58,671 nt of DNA from Thermostichus vulcanus str. 'Rupite' (GTDB lineage Bacteria; Cyanobacteriota; Cyanobacteriia; Thermostichales; Thermostichaceae). A program made the position numbers and the translations under genes. Positions 36,652 to 46,711 of the stretch are shown in pieces. Where the stretch lies: contig NZ_JAFIRA010000022.1 of the NCBI RefSeq assembly GCF_022848905.1, positions 1 through 58,671 of the forward strand. The letters are read 5' to 3'. Every line of letters begins with the position of its first letter. Positions within the stretch are counted from its first letter, which is position 1. Under the pieces are notes generated by a model. It made no database searches. It saw nothing but the letters and a program-made list of their open reading frames with translations, and was not told where the DNA came from.

Positions 36652-37455
36652 GGGTTCCTCTGGGGCCTCCTGTAATAGGGCATCGATGCGTTCCTGCAGC
36701 CGTTGTCCGAAGTCGGGTTGCACTTCCAGGGCAAAACCTACCCACCCGGCTGTCGAGGGTTCGATGACACCATAGCCCACCACCTGCAACAGGGCCTCTC
36801 CCAACACCAAGGGATCCACCCGTTGCGCCGCCCAGCGATCCGCCCGCAACTCCCGCAAGGTCAGCAATTCTTGCCAAAGGGCCTCAGTATGAGGTAGCCA
36901 CTGAGTCAGTCGCCGCAACCAACCCAACCCAAACATCCACAGGGTATCGCGGTAATAACGATGGGCTTCTTCATGGGCCAGTACCGCCTGCAAGTGTTCC
37001 TGATCCAATTGTTGCAATAGGCCACGACTCACCACCAGCTGGGATCGCCATACCCCCACCTGAGCGGCAAAGGGGGCCTCCAGATCCAAAACATAGGCTG
37101 GGGATGGGGATCCCTCAGATCCCTGCAAGTTGAGTTCAGTCAGGGCTTGTAGGCGGGTTCGCCGACAGGAGCGTCCGTACTCCCAAACCCAGTGCAGAGC
37201 GACGCCCGCCGCCAACACCAATAATGCTAGAGCACAGCCATAGCAAAACCAGCCGCCAGTACCTGCCATTTGCCCCCACGGCCCCATCCAAGCCAAGGCC
37301 AGGGCCGTCATCACCAAAAACAAAGGGGGCACCAGAAAATGAATCCAAGCCCACTGCCAGCGCTGTGACCAAGTGCTGCGAGAATCGATGCGCACCTGGG
37401 CTCGCCACAGCCAACTGAGGCCCAACCCCAACAGCAACATCCCCAAATGGATCAT
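36571..37455 (-). CDS. M56-family (BlaR1-like) membrane metallopeptidase
   Basis: A 294-residue protein with N-terminal membrane helices (MIHLGMLLLGLGLSWLW; FLVPPLFLVMTALALAW; GCALALLVLAAGVALHW) and a cytosolic zinc-protease domain. The catalytic motif is HEEAH, within VLAHEEAHRYYRD, followed by the family's LTLRELRADRWAA. M56 proteases such as BlaR1/MecR1 cleave the partner repressor. It lacks the extracellular penicillin-binding sensor domain, so the trigger is not beta-lactam binding as in BlaR1. Its ATG overlaps the stop of the BlaI-type gene as ATGA, a tight operon. Confidence 0.88.
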   Translation of the reverse strand: MIHLGMLLLGLGLSWLWRAQVRIDSRSTWSQRWQWAWIHFLVPPLFLVMTALALAWMGPWGQMAGTGGWFCYGCALALLVLAAGVALHWVWEYGRSCRRTRLQALTELNLQGSEGSPSPAYVLDLEAPFAAQVGVWRSQLVVSRGLLQQLDQEHLQAVLAHEEAHRYYRDTLWMFGLGWLRRLTQWLPHTEALWQELLTLRELRADRWAAQRVDPLVLGEALLQVVGYGVIEPSTAGWVGFALEVQPDFGQRLQERIDALLQEAPEEPSPSLRMGGWAWFGLALLPLLVIPFHV

Positions 37456-37886
37456 TGTGGATCCCTCCTGGCCTGACGGGCTGCCCGCAACCGTTCGGCA
37501 ATGGCCTGCAACTGAGACACGCTGGCCTGATCCAGGCTATCGGCAAAAGCAGCGACGGTATCGGGATCCCCGACCGCCAAAAACTCTTGCAACTGGGTAA
37601 AGGCTCTGAGGCTGGTGGCTTCTTGACGGGAGAGCCGGGGCCGCCACAACATTGGCAAATTCCGCCCATCGGCATCGGTACGGCGCTCGCAACTCACCCA
37701 ACCCTTCTGGCTGAGGCGCTGCAAAACTGTGGTCACAGAGGCATAAGCCAGTTCTCGATCCGGATCGGCCAAAATCTGCTCGTGAATCTGGCGGGTGCTG
37801 GCGCTGCCCAACTCCCACAAAATGTCGAGTATTTCCGATTCTAGGGGACCTAGCGAAAGCTGTTTGGGTCGATGCTTCGGCAACAT
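37452..37886 (-). CDS. BlaI/MecI/CopY-family transcriptional repressor
   Basis: The 144-residue product carries the penicillinase-repressor winged helix (LGPLESEILDILWELGSAST, RELAYASVTTVLQRLSQKGWV) and a C-terminal dimerisation region. It would repress its own operon and be relieved by proteolysis by the M56 protein encoded next to it. No beta-lactamase or copper gene is close, so the regulon is unknown. The ATG at 37886 gives MLPKHRPKQLSLGPLE. Confidence 0.92.
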   Translation of the reverse strand: MLPKHRPKQLSLGPLESEILDILWELGSASTRQIHEQILADPDRELAYASVTTVLQRLSQKGWVSCERRTDADGRNLPMLWRPRLSRQEATSLRAFTQLQEFLAVGDPDTVAAFADSLDQASVSQLQAIAERLRAARQARRDPQ

Positions 37887-37991
37887 GCACTCTGCCCATC
37901 AGGGATCCCTCCTAGAATAACCCGTTGGCCCTGAATCCCTGAGGCTATGGGGATAAGTTAAGCTCAAGAATGGCTGTTCCCATTTTCCTGC

Positions 37992-39362
37992 ATGTCTGCT
38001 CCGACCTACCACACGATTACCTTCGGCTGTCAAATGAACCGAGCCGATAGCGAACGGATGGCCGGGATCCTAGAATCTCTGGGCTATGTGGCCACTGACG
38101 ATGAGCGGCAAGCGGACTTGGTTCTCTACAACACCTGCACCATCCGGGATAACGCTGAACAGAAGGTGTATTCCTACCTGGGCATTCAAGCGCAGCGCAA
38201 ACGGCAAAACCCGGCCATCAAGCTCATTGTGGCCGGCTGTGTCGCTCAGCAGGAAGGGGAAAAACTGCTGCGGCGGGTGCCAGAACTGGATTTGGTGATG
38301 GGGCCACAATACGTGAATCGGCTAGGGGATCTGCTGGCTCAGGTGGAAGCCGGACATCAGGTGGTGGCCACCGACCCAATCGAGATCCCGGAAGACATTA
38401 CTAAGCCCCGCCGCGACAGTCAAGTCACCGCCTGGGTGAATGTGATCTACGGTTGCAACGAGCGCTGTACCTACTGCATTGTGCCCAGTGTGCGGGGTTT
38501 GGAGCAATCCCGCCAACCGCAGGCGATCCGGGCCGAAATTGAAGAGGTTGCCCAAGCGGGCTACCGTGAGGTGACTTTATTGGGGCAAAACATTGATGCC
38601 TATGGGCGGGATTTGGATCCCAAAGTCAACTTGGCTCAGCTGCTGCGCTACATACACGATGTAGAGGGGATTCAACGGATCCGCTTTGCCACCAGCCACC
38701 CCCGCTACTTTACTGAGGAGCTAATCGCCACCTGTGCTGAGTTGTCCAAGGTGTGTGAACACTTCCACATCCCCTTCCAAGCGGGAAACAATGAAGTTCT
38801 GAAACGGATGCGGCGGGGTTACACCCGCGAGCGGTACCGCCAGATCATCGACTTAATCCGCCAATATATGCCGGAAGCGGCCATCAGTGCCGATGCGATT
38901 GTTGGCTTTCCGGGGGAGACGGAAGCCCAGTTTCAAGAAACGCTGCAACTGGTGCAAGAGATTGGTTTTGACCAGCTCAATACGGCGGCCTACTCGCCGC
39001 GTCCGGGTACTCCGGCTGCCGATTGGCCCGATCAAGTTCCCGAAGAGGAAAAAAGCGATCGCCTGCAACGGCTCAACCGCTTGGTGACCGAAGTGGCAGC
39101 TGCCCGCAATGCCCGCCTCTTGGGTCAAGTGCAAGAGGTGTTGGTGGAGGGATCCAACCCCAAACAGCCGGGCCAAGTAATGGGGCGTACCCGTGGCAAT
39201 CGCTTGGTGTTCTTTGAGGGGGATCCCGAACAGCTGAAGGGATCCCTGGTGCCGGTCAAGATTACCGCTACCCGTGCGTTTTCCTTAACCGGTGAGGCAT
39301 GGCTCCAGCCCCCGCAAGGGGTGGAGTTCAAACACCACTCGCTCTACTTCTCCCACTCGTAG
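37992..39362 (+). CDS. miaB: tRNA-2-methylthio-N6-dimethylallyladenosine synthase MiaB
   Basis: Radical SAM methylthiotransferase adding the 2-methylthio group to i6A37 of tRNAs. The 456-residue product shows the MTTase N-domain with three Cys (FGCQMN at 13, NTCTIRD, AGCVAQ), the radical SAM cluster CNERCTYC (C155, C159, C162) and the C-terminal TRAM domain ([21 protein letters not shown]). Length is normal. The ATG at 37992 is preceded by no strong ribosome site. It converges on the radical SAM gene downstream, with 66 bp between the stops. Confidence 0.97.
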   Translation: MSAPTYHTITFGCQMNRADSERMAGILESLGYVATDDERQADLVLYNTCTIRDNAEQKVYSYLGIQAQRKRQNPAIKLIVAGCVAQQEGEKLLRRVPELDLVMGPQYVNRLGDLLAQVEAGHQVVATDPIEIPEDITKPRRDSQVTAWVNVIYGCNERCTYCIVPSVRGLEQSRQPQAIRAEIEEVAQAGYREVTLLGQNIDAYGRDLDPKVNLAQLLRYIHDVEGIQRIRFATSHPRYFTEELIATCAELSKVCEHFHIPFQAGNNEVLKRMRRGYTRERYRQIIDLIRQYMPEAAISADAIVGFPGETEAQFQETLQLVQEIGFDQLNTAAYSPRPGTPAADWPDQVPEEEKSDRLQRLNRLVTEVAAARNARLLGQVQEVLVEGSNPKQPGQVMGRTRGNRLVFFEGDPEQLKGSLVPVKITATRAFSLTGEAWLQPPQGVEFKHHSLYFSHS

Positions 39363-39428
39363 AAGTGAGGGACTGACGCGGTTTCGTTCAGGTGAAGATT
39401 AAACCGGCAACGCCTGTTGGTGTTCGCG

Positions 39429-41030
39429 TCAGCGGTGCAGAGCACTTTGTTGCTGTAGCCGTTCGGGGGACAGTGGGCCTTGAATGTGATCCCAAGGCAA
39501 GGGATCCCCAGGGATCCAATCGCTGTGAACGTAGTATTCCAAAGGGGGAAGCTGCCCCTTGAGTTCCTTAAAAGCCCGTTTATAGCTCCCCAAAGACTCC
39601 CCAAACTTGCGCACCAAGGTCAACACTTTGCCTACCCGGCGATCCCCCCTTGAGATCAAGGCTTGAATCACCGACCAACTGTAACTTTCTGGGCGAAACT
39701 CTATCCCAAGGGGGCGCAACTGTTTTTGGAAAAACTGCAATTTTTTCTCCGCTTGCGGATCCACGCCATACCACTGAAAGGGGGTATGGGCCTTGGGGAC
39801 AAAGGTACTGCAACCGAAGGTGAAGCGCAGGCGGGGAGCAACCTGCTTGAGCGCTTTGAAGAGGGCCACGGTTTGCTCCAAATCCGCTTGCGTTTCTGCC
39901 GGGATCCCGACCATGCCGTAGAACTTCATGCCCCCTAACCCACCCGCCTGTGCATGGGTTGCCGCCGCTAGGATCTCCTCGTTGTGGAGCTTTTTATGGA
40001 TGATTTGCCGCAGCTGCTCTGAGCCACTTTCAATCGCCACCGTAATGGACTTGCTGCCCCGACTGGACAAGACTTGGGCTAGGCGAGAGGTCACCGTACC
40101 CGTCCGCACCGAGGCCAGGCTGAGGCGAACGTGGGCCAAGCGATCTTGAGCCAAATACTCCAACACCTCCTCGAACTGCGGATGCTGGGTAACCGAAGCC
40201 CCCAACAGGCCAATCCGGTTCGTTACTTGTAGCCCCCGTTCCAATGCTGGCAGCAAGTGCCCCTCTACATCGGCCACGCGAAAGGGCAAGGTCAGGTAAC
40301 TGGCTAAGCAAAAGCGGCACATCTCCGGGCAACTGCGCACCACCTCCAGCATGTAGATGTTTTCCCAGGCGGCTTTGGGAGTGACCACCGTGGAAACCGA
40401 GAGGGTATTGCCGCGAAAGGTGTGTTTGCGGATCGTATCCGGGATCCCTGCTTCCTTCGGAAGGATCCTCTCCACAGGGCCGGTTGGTTCCTGATAATGG
40501 GGTTCGTAAAGGCTGGGCACATAGATCCCCGGCACCTGAGCCAGAGCCTGTAACTTTTGAGTCCGGGATCCCCCCCGCACCCGTTGGTAAGCCTGGATCA
40601 AGGCATCGACCAATCCTTCCCCATCCCCCAACAGGATGACATCGAAGAAGTCGGCAAACGGTTCTGGATTGGCGGTTAAAACAGGGCCGCCCCCAAAAAT
40701 CAGCGGATCCGACTCACCCCGTTCCTGCGCCTGAATCGGGATCCCATGCTGTTCCAACAGGGCGAGAATATTCACATAATCCAGCTCCCACGACAGCGAA
40801 AAGCCAAACAGCTCCGGTTGTTGGGGCAAAGACTCGGATACATCCGTGAACAGGCGGCTGACGGCCACATCCCCACGGCTGGCCAGCAGGCTCCAGATCA
40901 CCTGATAGCCCAGACTGGTAATGCCCACCGAATAGGTATTGGGAAAGGCATACACCAGCGGCACCGCATCCGCAGCCGGTGTGGCAGGGGTAAACAGGAG
41001 GTGTTCAAAGTCAAACTCTGATCTGGCCAA
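39429..41030 (-). CDS. B12-binding-domain radical SAM protein (TIGR03960-like)
   Basis: A 533-residue protein has an N-terminal cobalamin-binding-like fold (LVYAFPNTYSVGITSLGYQ, FGGGPVLTANPEPFADFFDVILLGDGEG). A radical SAM domain follows with CPEMCRFC (C234, C238, C241), then a TIM-barrel (KSITVAIESGSEQLRQIIHKKLHNEEI). It resembles the TIGR03960 group, which is often fused to or near a DUF2344 domain; no such domain is present at its C-terminus. The substrate is unknown. Start MARSEFDFEHLLF is the natural ATG. Confidence 0.88.
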   Translation of the reverse strand: MARSEFDFEHLLFTPATPAADAVPLVYAFPNTYSVGITSLGYQVIWSLLASRGDVAVSRLFTDVSESLPQQPELFGFSLSWELDYVNILALLEQHGIPIQAQERGESDPLIFGGGPVLTANPEPFADFFDVILLGDGEGLVDALIQAYQRVRGGSRTQKLQALAQVPGIYVPSLYEPHYQEPTGPVERILPKEAGIPDTIRKHTFRGNTLSVSTVVTPKAAWENIYMLEVVRSCPEMCRFCLASYLTLPFRVADVEGHLLPALERGLQVTNRIGLLGASVTQHPQFEEVLEYLAQDRLAHVRLSLASVRTGTVTSRLAQVLSSRGSKSITVAIESGSEQLRQIIHKKLHNEEILAAATHAQAGGLGGMKFYGMVGIPAETQADLEQTVALFKALKQVAPRLRFTFGCSTFVPKAHTPFQWYGVDPQAEKKLQFFQKQLRPLGIEFRPESYSWSVIQALISRGDRRVGKVLTLVRKFGESLGSYKRAFKELKGQLPPLEYYVHSDWIPGDPLPWDHIQGPLSPERLQQQSALHR

Positions 41031-41171
41031 GGGATCCCACTGCTAATATTTCGATTCCGTTTCGATTGGCTTGCCTTTTCTACCTTAGTCCCAGTTTCGA
41101 GGGTTGATGGGACTTTCCAATGGCAGGATCAAAGAGAATCCCCCTGAGACCCCATTCCCAAGAGCCAACCC

Positions 41172-42020
41172 ATGACCTCCGCCCTCAACCAGCGCATTCG
41201 CAACTTTTATGATGCTTCTTCGGGCCTGTGGGAGCAGGTGTGGGGAGAGCACATGCACCACGGCTATTACGAAGCGGGGCAAGCGGGCAAAGGACGGCGG
41301 CAGGCGCAAATAGCCCTCATCGACAAGGTGATCGAGTGGGGCCAGATTGGGGATCCGCAGCCGCCCAAGCAGATTCTCGATCTCGGCTGTGGCATTGGCG
41401 GCAGCAGCCTAGTCTTGGCACAACGCTTCGGTGCCCAAGTAACGGGTATTACCCTCAGTCCTGTCCAAGCCCAGCGGGCCCAGGAACGGGCCAAGGCGGC
41501 TGGATTCAGCTCACAGGTGCAGTTTCAGGTGGCGGATGCTCTGCACATGCCGTTCGCGTCCGACACTTTTGATCTGGTGTGGTCTTTGGAAAGCGGCGAA
41601 CACATGCCGGATAAGCGGCAATTTTTGGCGGAATGTTGGCGGGTGTTGCAACCGGGTGGACAGGTGATGGTGGTTACTTGGTGCCACCGTGAGGGATCCC
41701 TGAGTCCGCAGGAACAACGCCATTTGCAGAAAATCTACGATGTCTACTGCTTGCCCTACGTGATCAGCCTGTCGGAATACGTTCACCTGGCTGAGCAGGT
41801 GGGGTTTGGGCAAATTCGCCAGACCGATTGGTCGGAACGGGTGGCTCCCTTTTGGGATGAGGTGATCACCTCTGCTCTTGATTGGCGCTGGATCCCGGGC
41901 TTACTGCGGAGTGGCTGGGGTACCCTCCGGGCAGCCCTGGGGTTGGGCCTGATGCGTCGCGGCTATGCCAGTGGCTTGGTGCGCTTTGGGCTCCTGAGCG
42001 GATTCAAACCGGAACGGTAG
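41172..42020 (+). CDS. Gamma-tocopherol C-methyltransferase
   Basis: SAM-dependent enzyme converting gamma- to alpha-tocopherol in vitamin E synthesis. The 282-residue product matches the cyanobacterial Slr0089/plant VTE4 pattern closely: IRNFYDASSGLWEQVWGEHMHHGYY at the start, motif I DLGCGIGGSSL, SLSPVQAQRA-type post-I (TLSPVQAQRAQERAKAAG), WSLESGEHMPDKRQFL, and CLPYVISL plus APFWDEVI. The related MPBQ methyltransferase is less likely given the GEHMHHGYY motif. The ATG is at 41172. The next gene, polA, begins about 100 bp downstream on the same strand. Confidence 0.9.
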   Translation: MTSALNQRIRNFYDASSGLWEQVWGEHMHHGYYEAGQAGKGRRQAQIALIDKVIEWGQIGDPQPPKQILDLGCGIGGSSLVLAQRFGAQVTGITLSPVQAQRAQERAKAAGFSSQVQFQVADALHMPFASDTFDLVWSLESGEHMPDKRQFLAECWRVLQPGGQVMVVTWCHREGSLSPQEQRHLQKIYDVYCLPYVISLSEYVHLAEQVGFGQIRQTDWSERVAPFWDEVITSALDWRWIPGLLRSGWGTLRAALGLGLMRRGYASGLVRFGLLSGFKPER

Positions 42021-42121
42021 GCTATTTCACTTTGCTGAACCATCAATCTGCTGATGGGTGACAGAGATGGAGTAGTCCTCCAGGATCCGATAGGCTGGAT
42101 CCACCCTCAAGGTGTCGGCTG

Positions 42122-44923
42122 ATGGCTTTGCAAACTCCAACGCTGTTGCTAGTCGATGGGCACTCGCTGGCCTATCGCTCCTTTTACGCCTTTGCCCATA
42201 GCCGCGAGGGAGGGTTGCGCACCTCCACCGGGATCCCCACCAGTGTCAGCTTTGGTTTTTTGAAATCGTTACTGGAGGTGCTGGACAAACAGACACCGAC
42301 CCATGTCGCCGTTGCCTTTGATACCCGCCAGCCCACCTTCCGCCACGAAGCCGACGACACCTACAAAGCCGGTCGTCTTGAAACCCCACCGGAATTTATT
42401 GAAGATGTGGAAAACCTGAAGCAGTTGTTGACGGCGCTGCGGATCCCCATCTTGATGGCACCAGGGTTTGAGGCGGATGATATATTAGGCACTCTCAGCA
42501 CAGTAGCAGCCAAAGACTATAAAGTCCAAATTTTAAGTGGGGATCAAGATCTTTTTCAGCTTATTGACAACGATGGGAAAGTCCGGGTTTTACACTTAAA
42601 TAACAAAGATCGCATTAGTGAATTTGGCCCGGAGCAGGTAAAAGAAAAACTGGGGATCTGGCCCTGGCAGGTGGTGGACTACAAAGCTCTGTGTGGGGAT
42701 TCTTCCGACAATATTCCAGGAGTGAAAGGGATCGGCCCCAAGCGAGCCGTAGAACTGCTGGAGCGCTATGGCAGTCTGACGGAGATTTTTAACCATCTCC
42801 CTGAAATCAAGGGCAAAGTTCAGCAATACCTACAGGAAGGGATGCAAGCGGCTCAGCATTCCCAGTTTATGGCCAAAATCAAGGTGGATGTACCTTTACC
42901 CCTGGATTGGGAGAGCATGAAACTTACAGGGTTTGACCAAGAGGAGCTGATCCCTCTTTTGGAAAAATTGGAATTTCAGAGTTTCATTCATCAAGTTCGT
43001 AAAATCCAGACTTCTTTGGGCGGGATCCAAGCAGAATTAGGGGATCCCAGCGAAGGGGATAACTCAATTGCTGCAGAAGAAGTTGTAGACAATGACGAAG
43101 CCCTTTGGTTTGATTTTGCCTTAACCCCCACCAGCACCTTACCCGCAGTGCGAATCGTGGATACGCCTGAAAAATTAGCTGTATTGGTTCAGGATTTGCT
43201 GGCTTGTGAGGGAATCGTAGCTTGGGACACAGAAACCACCAGTTTGGATCCGCGAGATGCGCAATTGGTGGGTATTGGCTGTTGCTGGTCAGCACAGGAT
43301 ATTGCCTACTTGCCCATTGCCCACAGCAGTGGCACCAACCTGAATTGGGAACTGGTTAAATCAACCCTCCAACCCATCTGGGAGGATCCCCAACGACCCA
43401 AATGCTTACAAAATTGCAAATATGACGTGAGCATCCTCCGGGCGCATGGGATCCGACTGCAAGGGATCCAATTTGATCCGATGTTGGCCAGCTACGTTTT
43501 GGATCCGGAAGCCAGCCACAACTTGGGGGATCTGGCTGCCACTTACCTGAATTTACCCACCACCCGCTATCAAGACTTGGTTGGGAAAAAGGGATCCATC
43601 GCCGATGTTGCCATCCCTCAAGTGGCGGAATACTGCGGATCCGACGCCTACTGTGCCTACCAACTGGTGCCCATACTCACCGCAAAACTCCAAGAAACCG
43701 ATCCCCGTCTTTGGGATCTCTTCACCCAAGTTGAGTTACCTCTGGCGTTGATCCTAGAAGAAATGGAGTGGCTGGGCATTCGTGTTGATACAGAATTTCT
43801 CCGTCAGTTCTCTCAGGAATTGCAAGCAGAATTGGAAGCTCTAGAAAGCACCGCTTATATCCAAGCTGGGGAAACCTTCAACCTCAATTCCCCCAAACAA
43901 CTGGGATCCCTGCTGTTTGAAAAACTCAAGCTGGATGTTCGGAAAACTCGAAAAACAGCCACAGGCTATTCTACAGATGCCTCCGTTTTGGAAAAGCTAG
44001 AAGGAGATCATCCGCTAATTGCAACCATCCTCCAACACCGCACCCTATCCAAGTTAAAATCCACCTATGTGGATGCCTTGCCTGCCCTTGTGAGAAGCGA
44101 TACGGGTAGAGTCCACACAGACTTTAATCAAACCGTGACTGCGACGGGCAGGCTTAGTTCCTCCAATCCTAACCTGCAAAACATTCCCATCCGCACCGAG
44201 TTTAGTCGTCGGATTCGACAGGCATTCATTCCTCAAGCGGGTTGGCTATTGGCTACTGCCGACTATTCCCAAATTGAACTGCGCATCCTGGCCCATCTGA
44301 GTCAGGAACCGACCTTGGTACAGGGTTTCCAAGCAGGAGAAGATGTACATATTCTCACAGCTCGTTTGTTGCTAGACAAGACAGAAATTTCCAGTGAAGA
44401 ACGGCGATTGGCCAAAACCATTAACTATGGGGTGATCTACGGCATGGGGGCACAACGCTTTGCCCGTACGGCTGGAGTTTCTCTGGCGGAAGCGAAGCAA
44501 TTTTTGCAACGATTCAATGAACGCTACGCCGGAATTTTCACCTATATGCGCTCTACGGAAGCCTTTGTGGAAGAGCATGGTTATGTGGAAACGATTTTGG
44601 GCCGCCGCCGCTACTTTCCCAACTTGTCTCGATTAACGGGCTATCGCAAACAGGCAGAGTTGCGAGCCGCTGTCAATGCCCCCATTCAGGGATCCGCCTC
44701 CGACATCATCAAGGTAGCGATGGTGCGCCTGCACGAGAAGCTCCAGAGGTTTCAGTCGCGGCTGTTGCTGCAAGTGCACGATGAATTGGTTTTTGAGGTT
44801 GAGCCTTCTGAATGGCAGGAGTTGCAGCCCCTGATCCGTTCGGAAATGGAGGGATCCCTCCCTTTATCCGTACCCCTCACGGTCGATCTGCAAATCGGTC
44901 AGAACTGGAAAGAAGCCAAGTAG
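42122..44923 (+). CDS. polA: DNA polymerase I
   Basis: A 933-residue repair and primer-removal polymerase. The N-terminal 5'-nuclease domain (about 1-300) starts LLVDGHSLAYRSFYAFA and includes GIGPKRAVELLERYG. The 3'-5' exonuclease domain (about 350-540) keeps Asp369 and Glu371 (WDTETTSLD) and appears intact, with NCKYDVSIL and YCGSDAYCAYQL. The polymerase domain contains the fingers motif RRLAKTINYGVIYGMG, the palm motif DYSQIELRILAHLS and the terminal HDELVFEV. A cluster of Asp residues in the exo domain supports proofreading, unlike Taq polymerase. The start ATG at 42122 matches homologues. Confidence 0.97.
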   Translation: MALQTPTLLLVDGHSLAYRSFYAFAHSREGGLRTSTGIPTSVSFGFLKSLLEVLDKQTPTHVAVAFDTRQPTFRHEADDTYKAGRLETPPEFIEDVENLKQLLTALRIPILMAPGFEADDILGTLSTVAAKDYKVQILSGDQDLFQLIDNDGKVRVLHLNNKDRISEFGPEQVKEKLGIWPWQVVDYKALCGDSSDNIPGVKGIGPKRAVELLERYGSLTEIFNHLPEIKGKVQQYLQEGMQAAQHSQFMAKIKVDVPLPLDWESMKLTGFDQEELIPLLEKLEFQSFIHQVRKIQTSLGGIQAELGDPSEGDNSIAAEEVVDNDEALWFDFALTPTSTLPAVRIVDTPEKLAVLVQDLLACEGIVAWDTETTSLDPRDAQLVGIGCCWSAQDIAYLPIAHSSGTNLNWELVKSTLQPIWEDPQRPKCLQNCKYDVSILRAHGIRLQGIQFDPMLASYVLDPEASHNLGDLAATYLNLPTTRYQDLVGKKGSIADVAIPQVAEYCGSDAYCAYQLVPILTAKLQETDPRLWDLFTQVELPLALILEEMEWLGIRVDTEFLRQFSQELQAELEALESTAYIQAGETFNLNSPKQLGSLLFEKLKLDVRKTRKTATGYSTDASVLEKLEGDHPLIATILQHRTLSKLKSTYVDALPALVRSDTGRVHTDFNQTVTATGRLSSSNPNLQNIPIRTEFSRRIRQAFIPQAGWLLATADYSQIELRILAHLSQEPTLVQGFQAGEDVHILTARLLLDKTEISSEERRLAKTINYGVIYGMGAQRFARTAGVSLAEAKQFLQRFNERYAGIFTYMRSTEAFVEEHGYVETILGRRRYFPNLSRLTGYRKQAELRAAVNAPIQGSASDIIKVAMVRLHEKLQRFQSRLLLQVHDELVFEVEPSEWQELQPLIRSEMEGSLPLSVPLTVDLQIGQNWKEAK

Positions 44924-45002
44924 GCACGGTTGACTGAACAAGCCCAGGGATCCCTGTCCAGTAAAAGTGTTAAGATGTGTAAAAGCATTCTTTGATCCTG
45001 CT

Positions 45003-45263
45003 ATGGCTGTTGAAATCTACACTTGGCGCTTCTGTCCCTTTTGCATTCGAGCAAAGCAGCTTCTGGATCGCAAAGGTGTGAAATATACAGAGTACGCCAT
45101 TGATGGAGACGAAGTGGCACGGGCGGAAATGGCTAAGCGGGCCAATGGTCGCCGCTCTGTGCCGCAGATTTTCATTGACAACCAGCACATCGGCGGGTGT
45201 GATGATCTCTACTATCTAGATGCCCAAGGTCAGTTGGATCCTCTCTTGCAACAAGCCAGTTGA
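45003..45263 (+). CDS. grxC: Glutaredoxin 3 (GrxC)
   Basis: An 86-residue dithiol glutaredoxin that reduces protein disulfides and mixed disulfides with glutathione. The N-terminal active site CPFC (C11-C14, here WRFCPFCIRAKQLL) and the GSH-binding SVPQIFIDNQHIGGCDDLYYLD are visible. The ATG at 45003 was preferred to one 12 codons earlier. It ends 15 bp from the convergent DUF2470 gene. Glutathione synthetase gshB, often next to it in cyanobacteria, is absent here. Confidence 0.94.
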   Translation: MAVEIYTWRFCPFCIRAKQLLDRKGVKYTEYAIDGDEVARAEMAKRANGRRSVPQIFIDNQHIGGCDDLYYLDAQGQLDPLLQQAS

Positions 45264-45278
45264 GGATGGTTTTTTCCT

Positions 45279-45566
45279 CTACTTCCGTAGCTGAGCGCGG
45301 GCCTGCTTCACCATCTCGATCAGGGTGTGGTGCGCATCTTCTGAATCCTTGAGGGGATGATCAAATGGGATCCGAACGGTTTGCTCTCCCCCTTCCCCCT
45401 GCACCCACAAATCCATGCCCTCAGAGTCGATGGCTTGCATCCGAGCTTGAGTAGCCCCCTGAACCTGCCCAAACACCAGCGCATAGAGGACCACGGCATC
45501 AGCATGGTCGTCATTCATGTGCTTGCAAATACGATCGCTAACTTGCGGGGTGAGAAGGTCAGGCAT
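45279..45566 (-). CDS. DUF2470 domain protein
   Basis: A 95-residue protein made of one DUF2470 domain, recognised by SDRICKHMNDDHADAVVLYALVF and GMDLWVQGEGGEQTVRIPFDHPL. DUF2470 is found alone or fused to flavin/heme-binding proteins (HugZ/HutZ type) and in plant plastid proteins. A role in heme or tetrapyrrole binding is possible but unproven for the stand-alone form. The ATG at 45566 is normal. Confidence 0.88.
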   Translation of the reverse strand: MPDLLTPQVSDRICKHMNDDHADAVVLYALVFGQVQGATQARMQAIDSEGMDLWVQGEGGEQTVRIPFDHPLKDSEDAHHTLIEMVKQARAQLRK

Positions 45567-45633
45567 GGCAAGGGATCCCTTTTGGATCGGCTACAGCTAC
45601 AGGTTTCAGTTTAACCCTGGAATTGCTTCAGCT

Positions 45634-46677
45634 TCACCGTTTGGGATCCCCCTTCATCTCATCGATTTCAAGCAAATTGATCAATACCCCCGTTACCGGG
45701 ATCGCGAGGAAAACCCCCAGTAACCCTGCCAGAGTCCCGCCCACAAATAGGGAAAAGAACATCACCACAGGGCTGATATTCAGGGATCCCTGCATGACGC
45801 GGGGCAAAAGTAGGTTTTCCTCCACCTGCTGCAAAGAGATACAAACCACCAACACCTGGATCGAGAGCCACACACTTTGAGGCAACAGGATCAGGGCGAT
45901 CAGGCTAATACCAATCGTAGCCCCAATACCTGGAATGAGATCGAACAAACCCGCGATCATCGATAAAGTCAAGGCGGAGGGGATCTGAAGGACTAGAAAA
46001 ACCAAAAAGCTGGAAATTGCGAAGAAAAACGAGAGAACAACCCTCCCCCAAAAGAAACCTAAGAAATTTCGCCGCACTGTTTCAGTAATGCGGGTTTGCC
46101 ACTCATCAGGAAAAGGCTTTAGGAATAGGCTCCACAATCGTTTTCCATCCAACAACATAAAAAAGGCAACAATAAAAATTAAAAACAAATTCACCAAACT
46201 CAGGAGCAAGCTGCGCAAAGTCAACACTCCGGATCCCAGCAGGTTTAAGGTTTGATCCTTAATCTGCTGCTCAAACTCCTGGATATCGATTTCGATATTG
46301 AAGTTGCCTAGCAGACGTTCTAGCTGGTCGATGGCATTAAAAACGGTATTCAAGAACGTGGCAATGCTCTCCTGAAGCTGTGGTAACTGGGAAATCAACG
46401 TTAGGCCCAACACCGCCGTCATGCTAGACAAGAAAATGACAGTAACAAAGGTAACCAGATAAACCGAAAAATTATGGGAGAAAAAGCGTGTCAGCCAACC
46501 GACAGGGTAACTGAGCAAGTAAGCCAAAATGGCAGCGATCACAAAAATGGTGATCACCAACTCGAAATAGGCCAGCACCTGAGACAAAGCCCACGCACAG
46601 GCCAAGAGCAGCAAAATGCGCAACAGCTGAGAGTTGTTCAATTTAGCCCAAACAGGCCAACGGGAAGGCTCAGGCAT
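45634..46677 (-). CDS. AI-2E-family (PerM/YhhT-like) membrane protein
   Basis: A 347-residue polytopic protein of the AI-2 exporter family (UPF0118/PF01594). Hydrophobic helices are LLLLACAWALSQVLAYF, LVITIFVIAAILAYLL, YLVTFVTVIFLSSM and a C-terminal set with PGIGATIGISLIALILLP and QQVEENLLLPRVMQG, the family signature. Functions range from signal export to Na+/H+ antiport; none is assigned. It lies downstream of the MATE gene on the same strand, 34 bp away, and may be co-transcribed. Confidence 0.9.
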   Translation of the reverse strand: MPEPSRWPVWAKLNNSQLLRILLLLACAWALSQVLAYFELVITIFVIAAILAYLLSYPVGWLTRFFSHNFSVYLVTFVTVIFLSSMTAVLGLTLISQLPQLQESIATFLNTVFNAIDQLERLLGNFNIEIDIQEFEQQIKDQTLNLLGSGVLTLRSLLLSLVNLFLIFIVAFFMLLDGKRLWSLFLKPFPDEWQTRITETVRRNFLGFFWGRVVLSFFFAISSFLVFLVLQIPSALTLSMIAGLFDLIPGIGATIGISLIALILLPQSVWLSIQVLVVCISLQQVEENLLLPRVMQGSLNISPVVMFFSLFVGGTLAGLLGVFLAIPVTGVLINLLEIDEMKGDPKR

Positions 46678-46711
46678 CAGGATCCCGTCTCAACAGTTTT
46701 CCTATCTTCTC

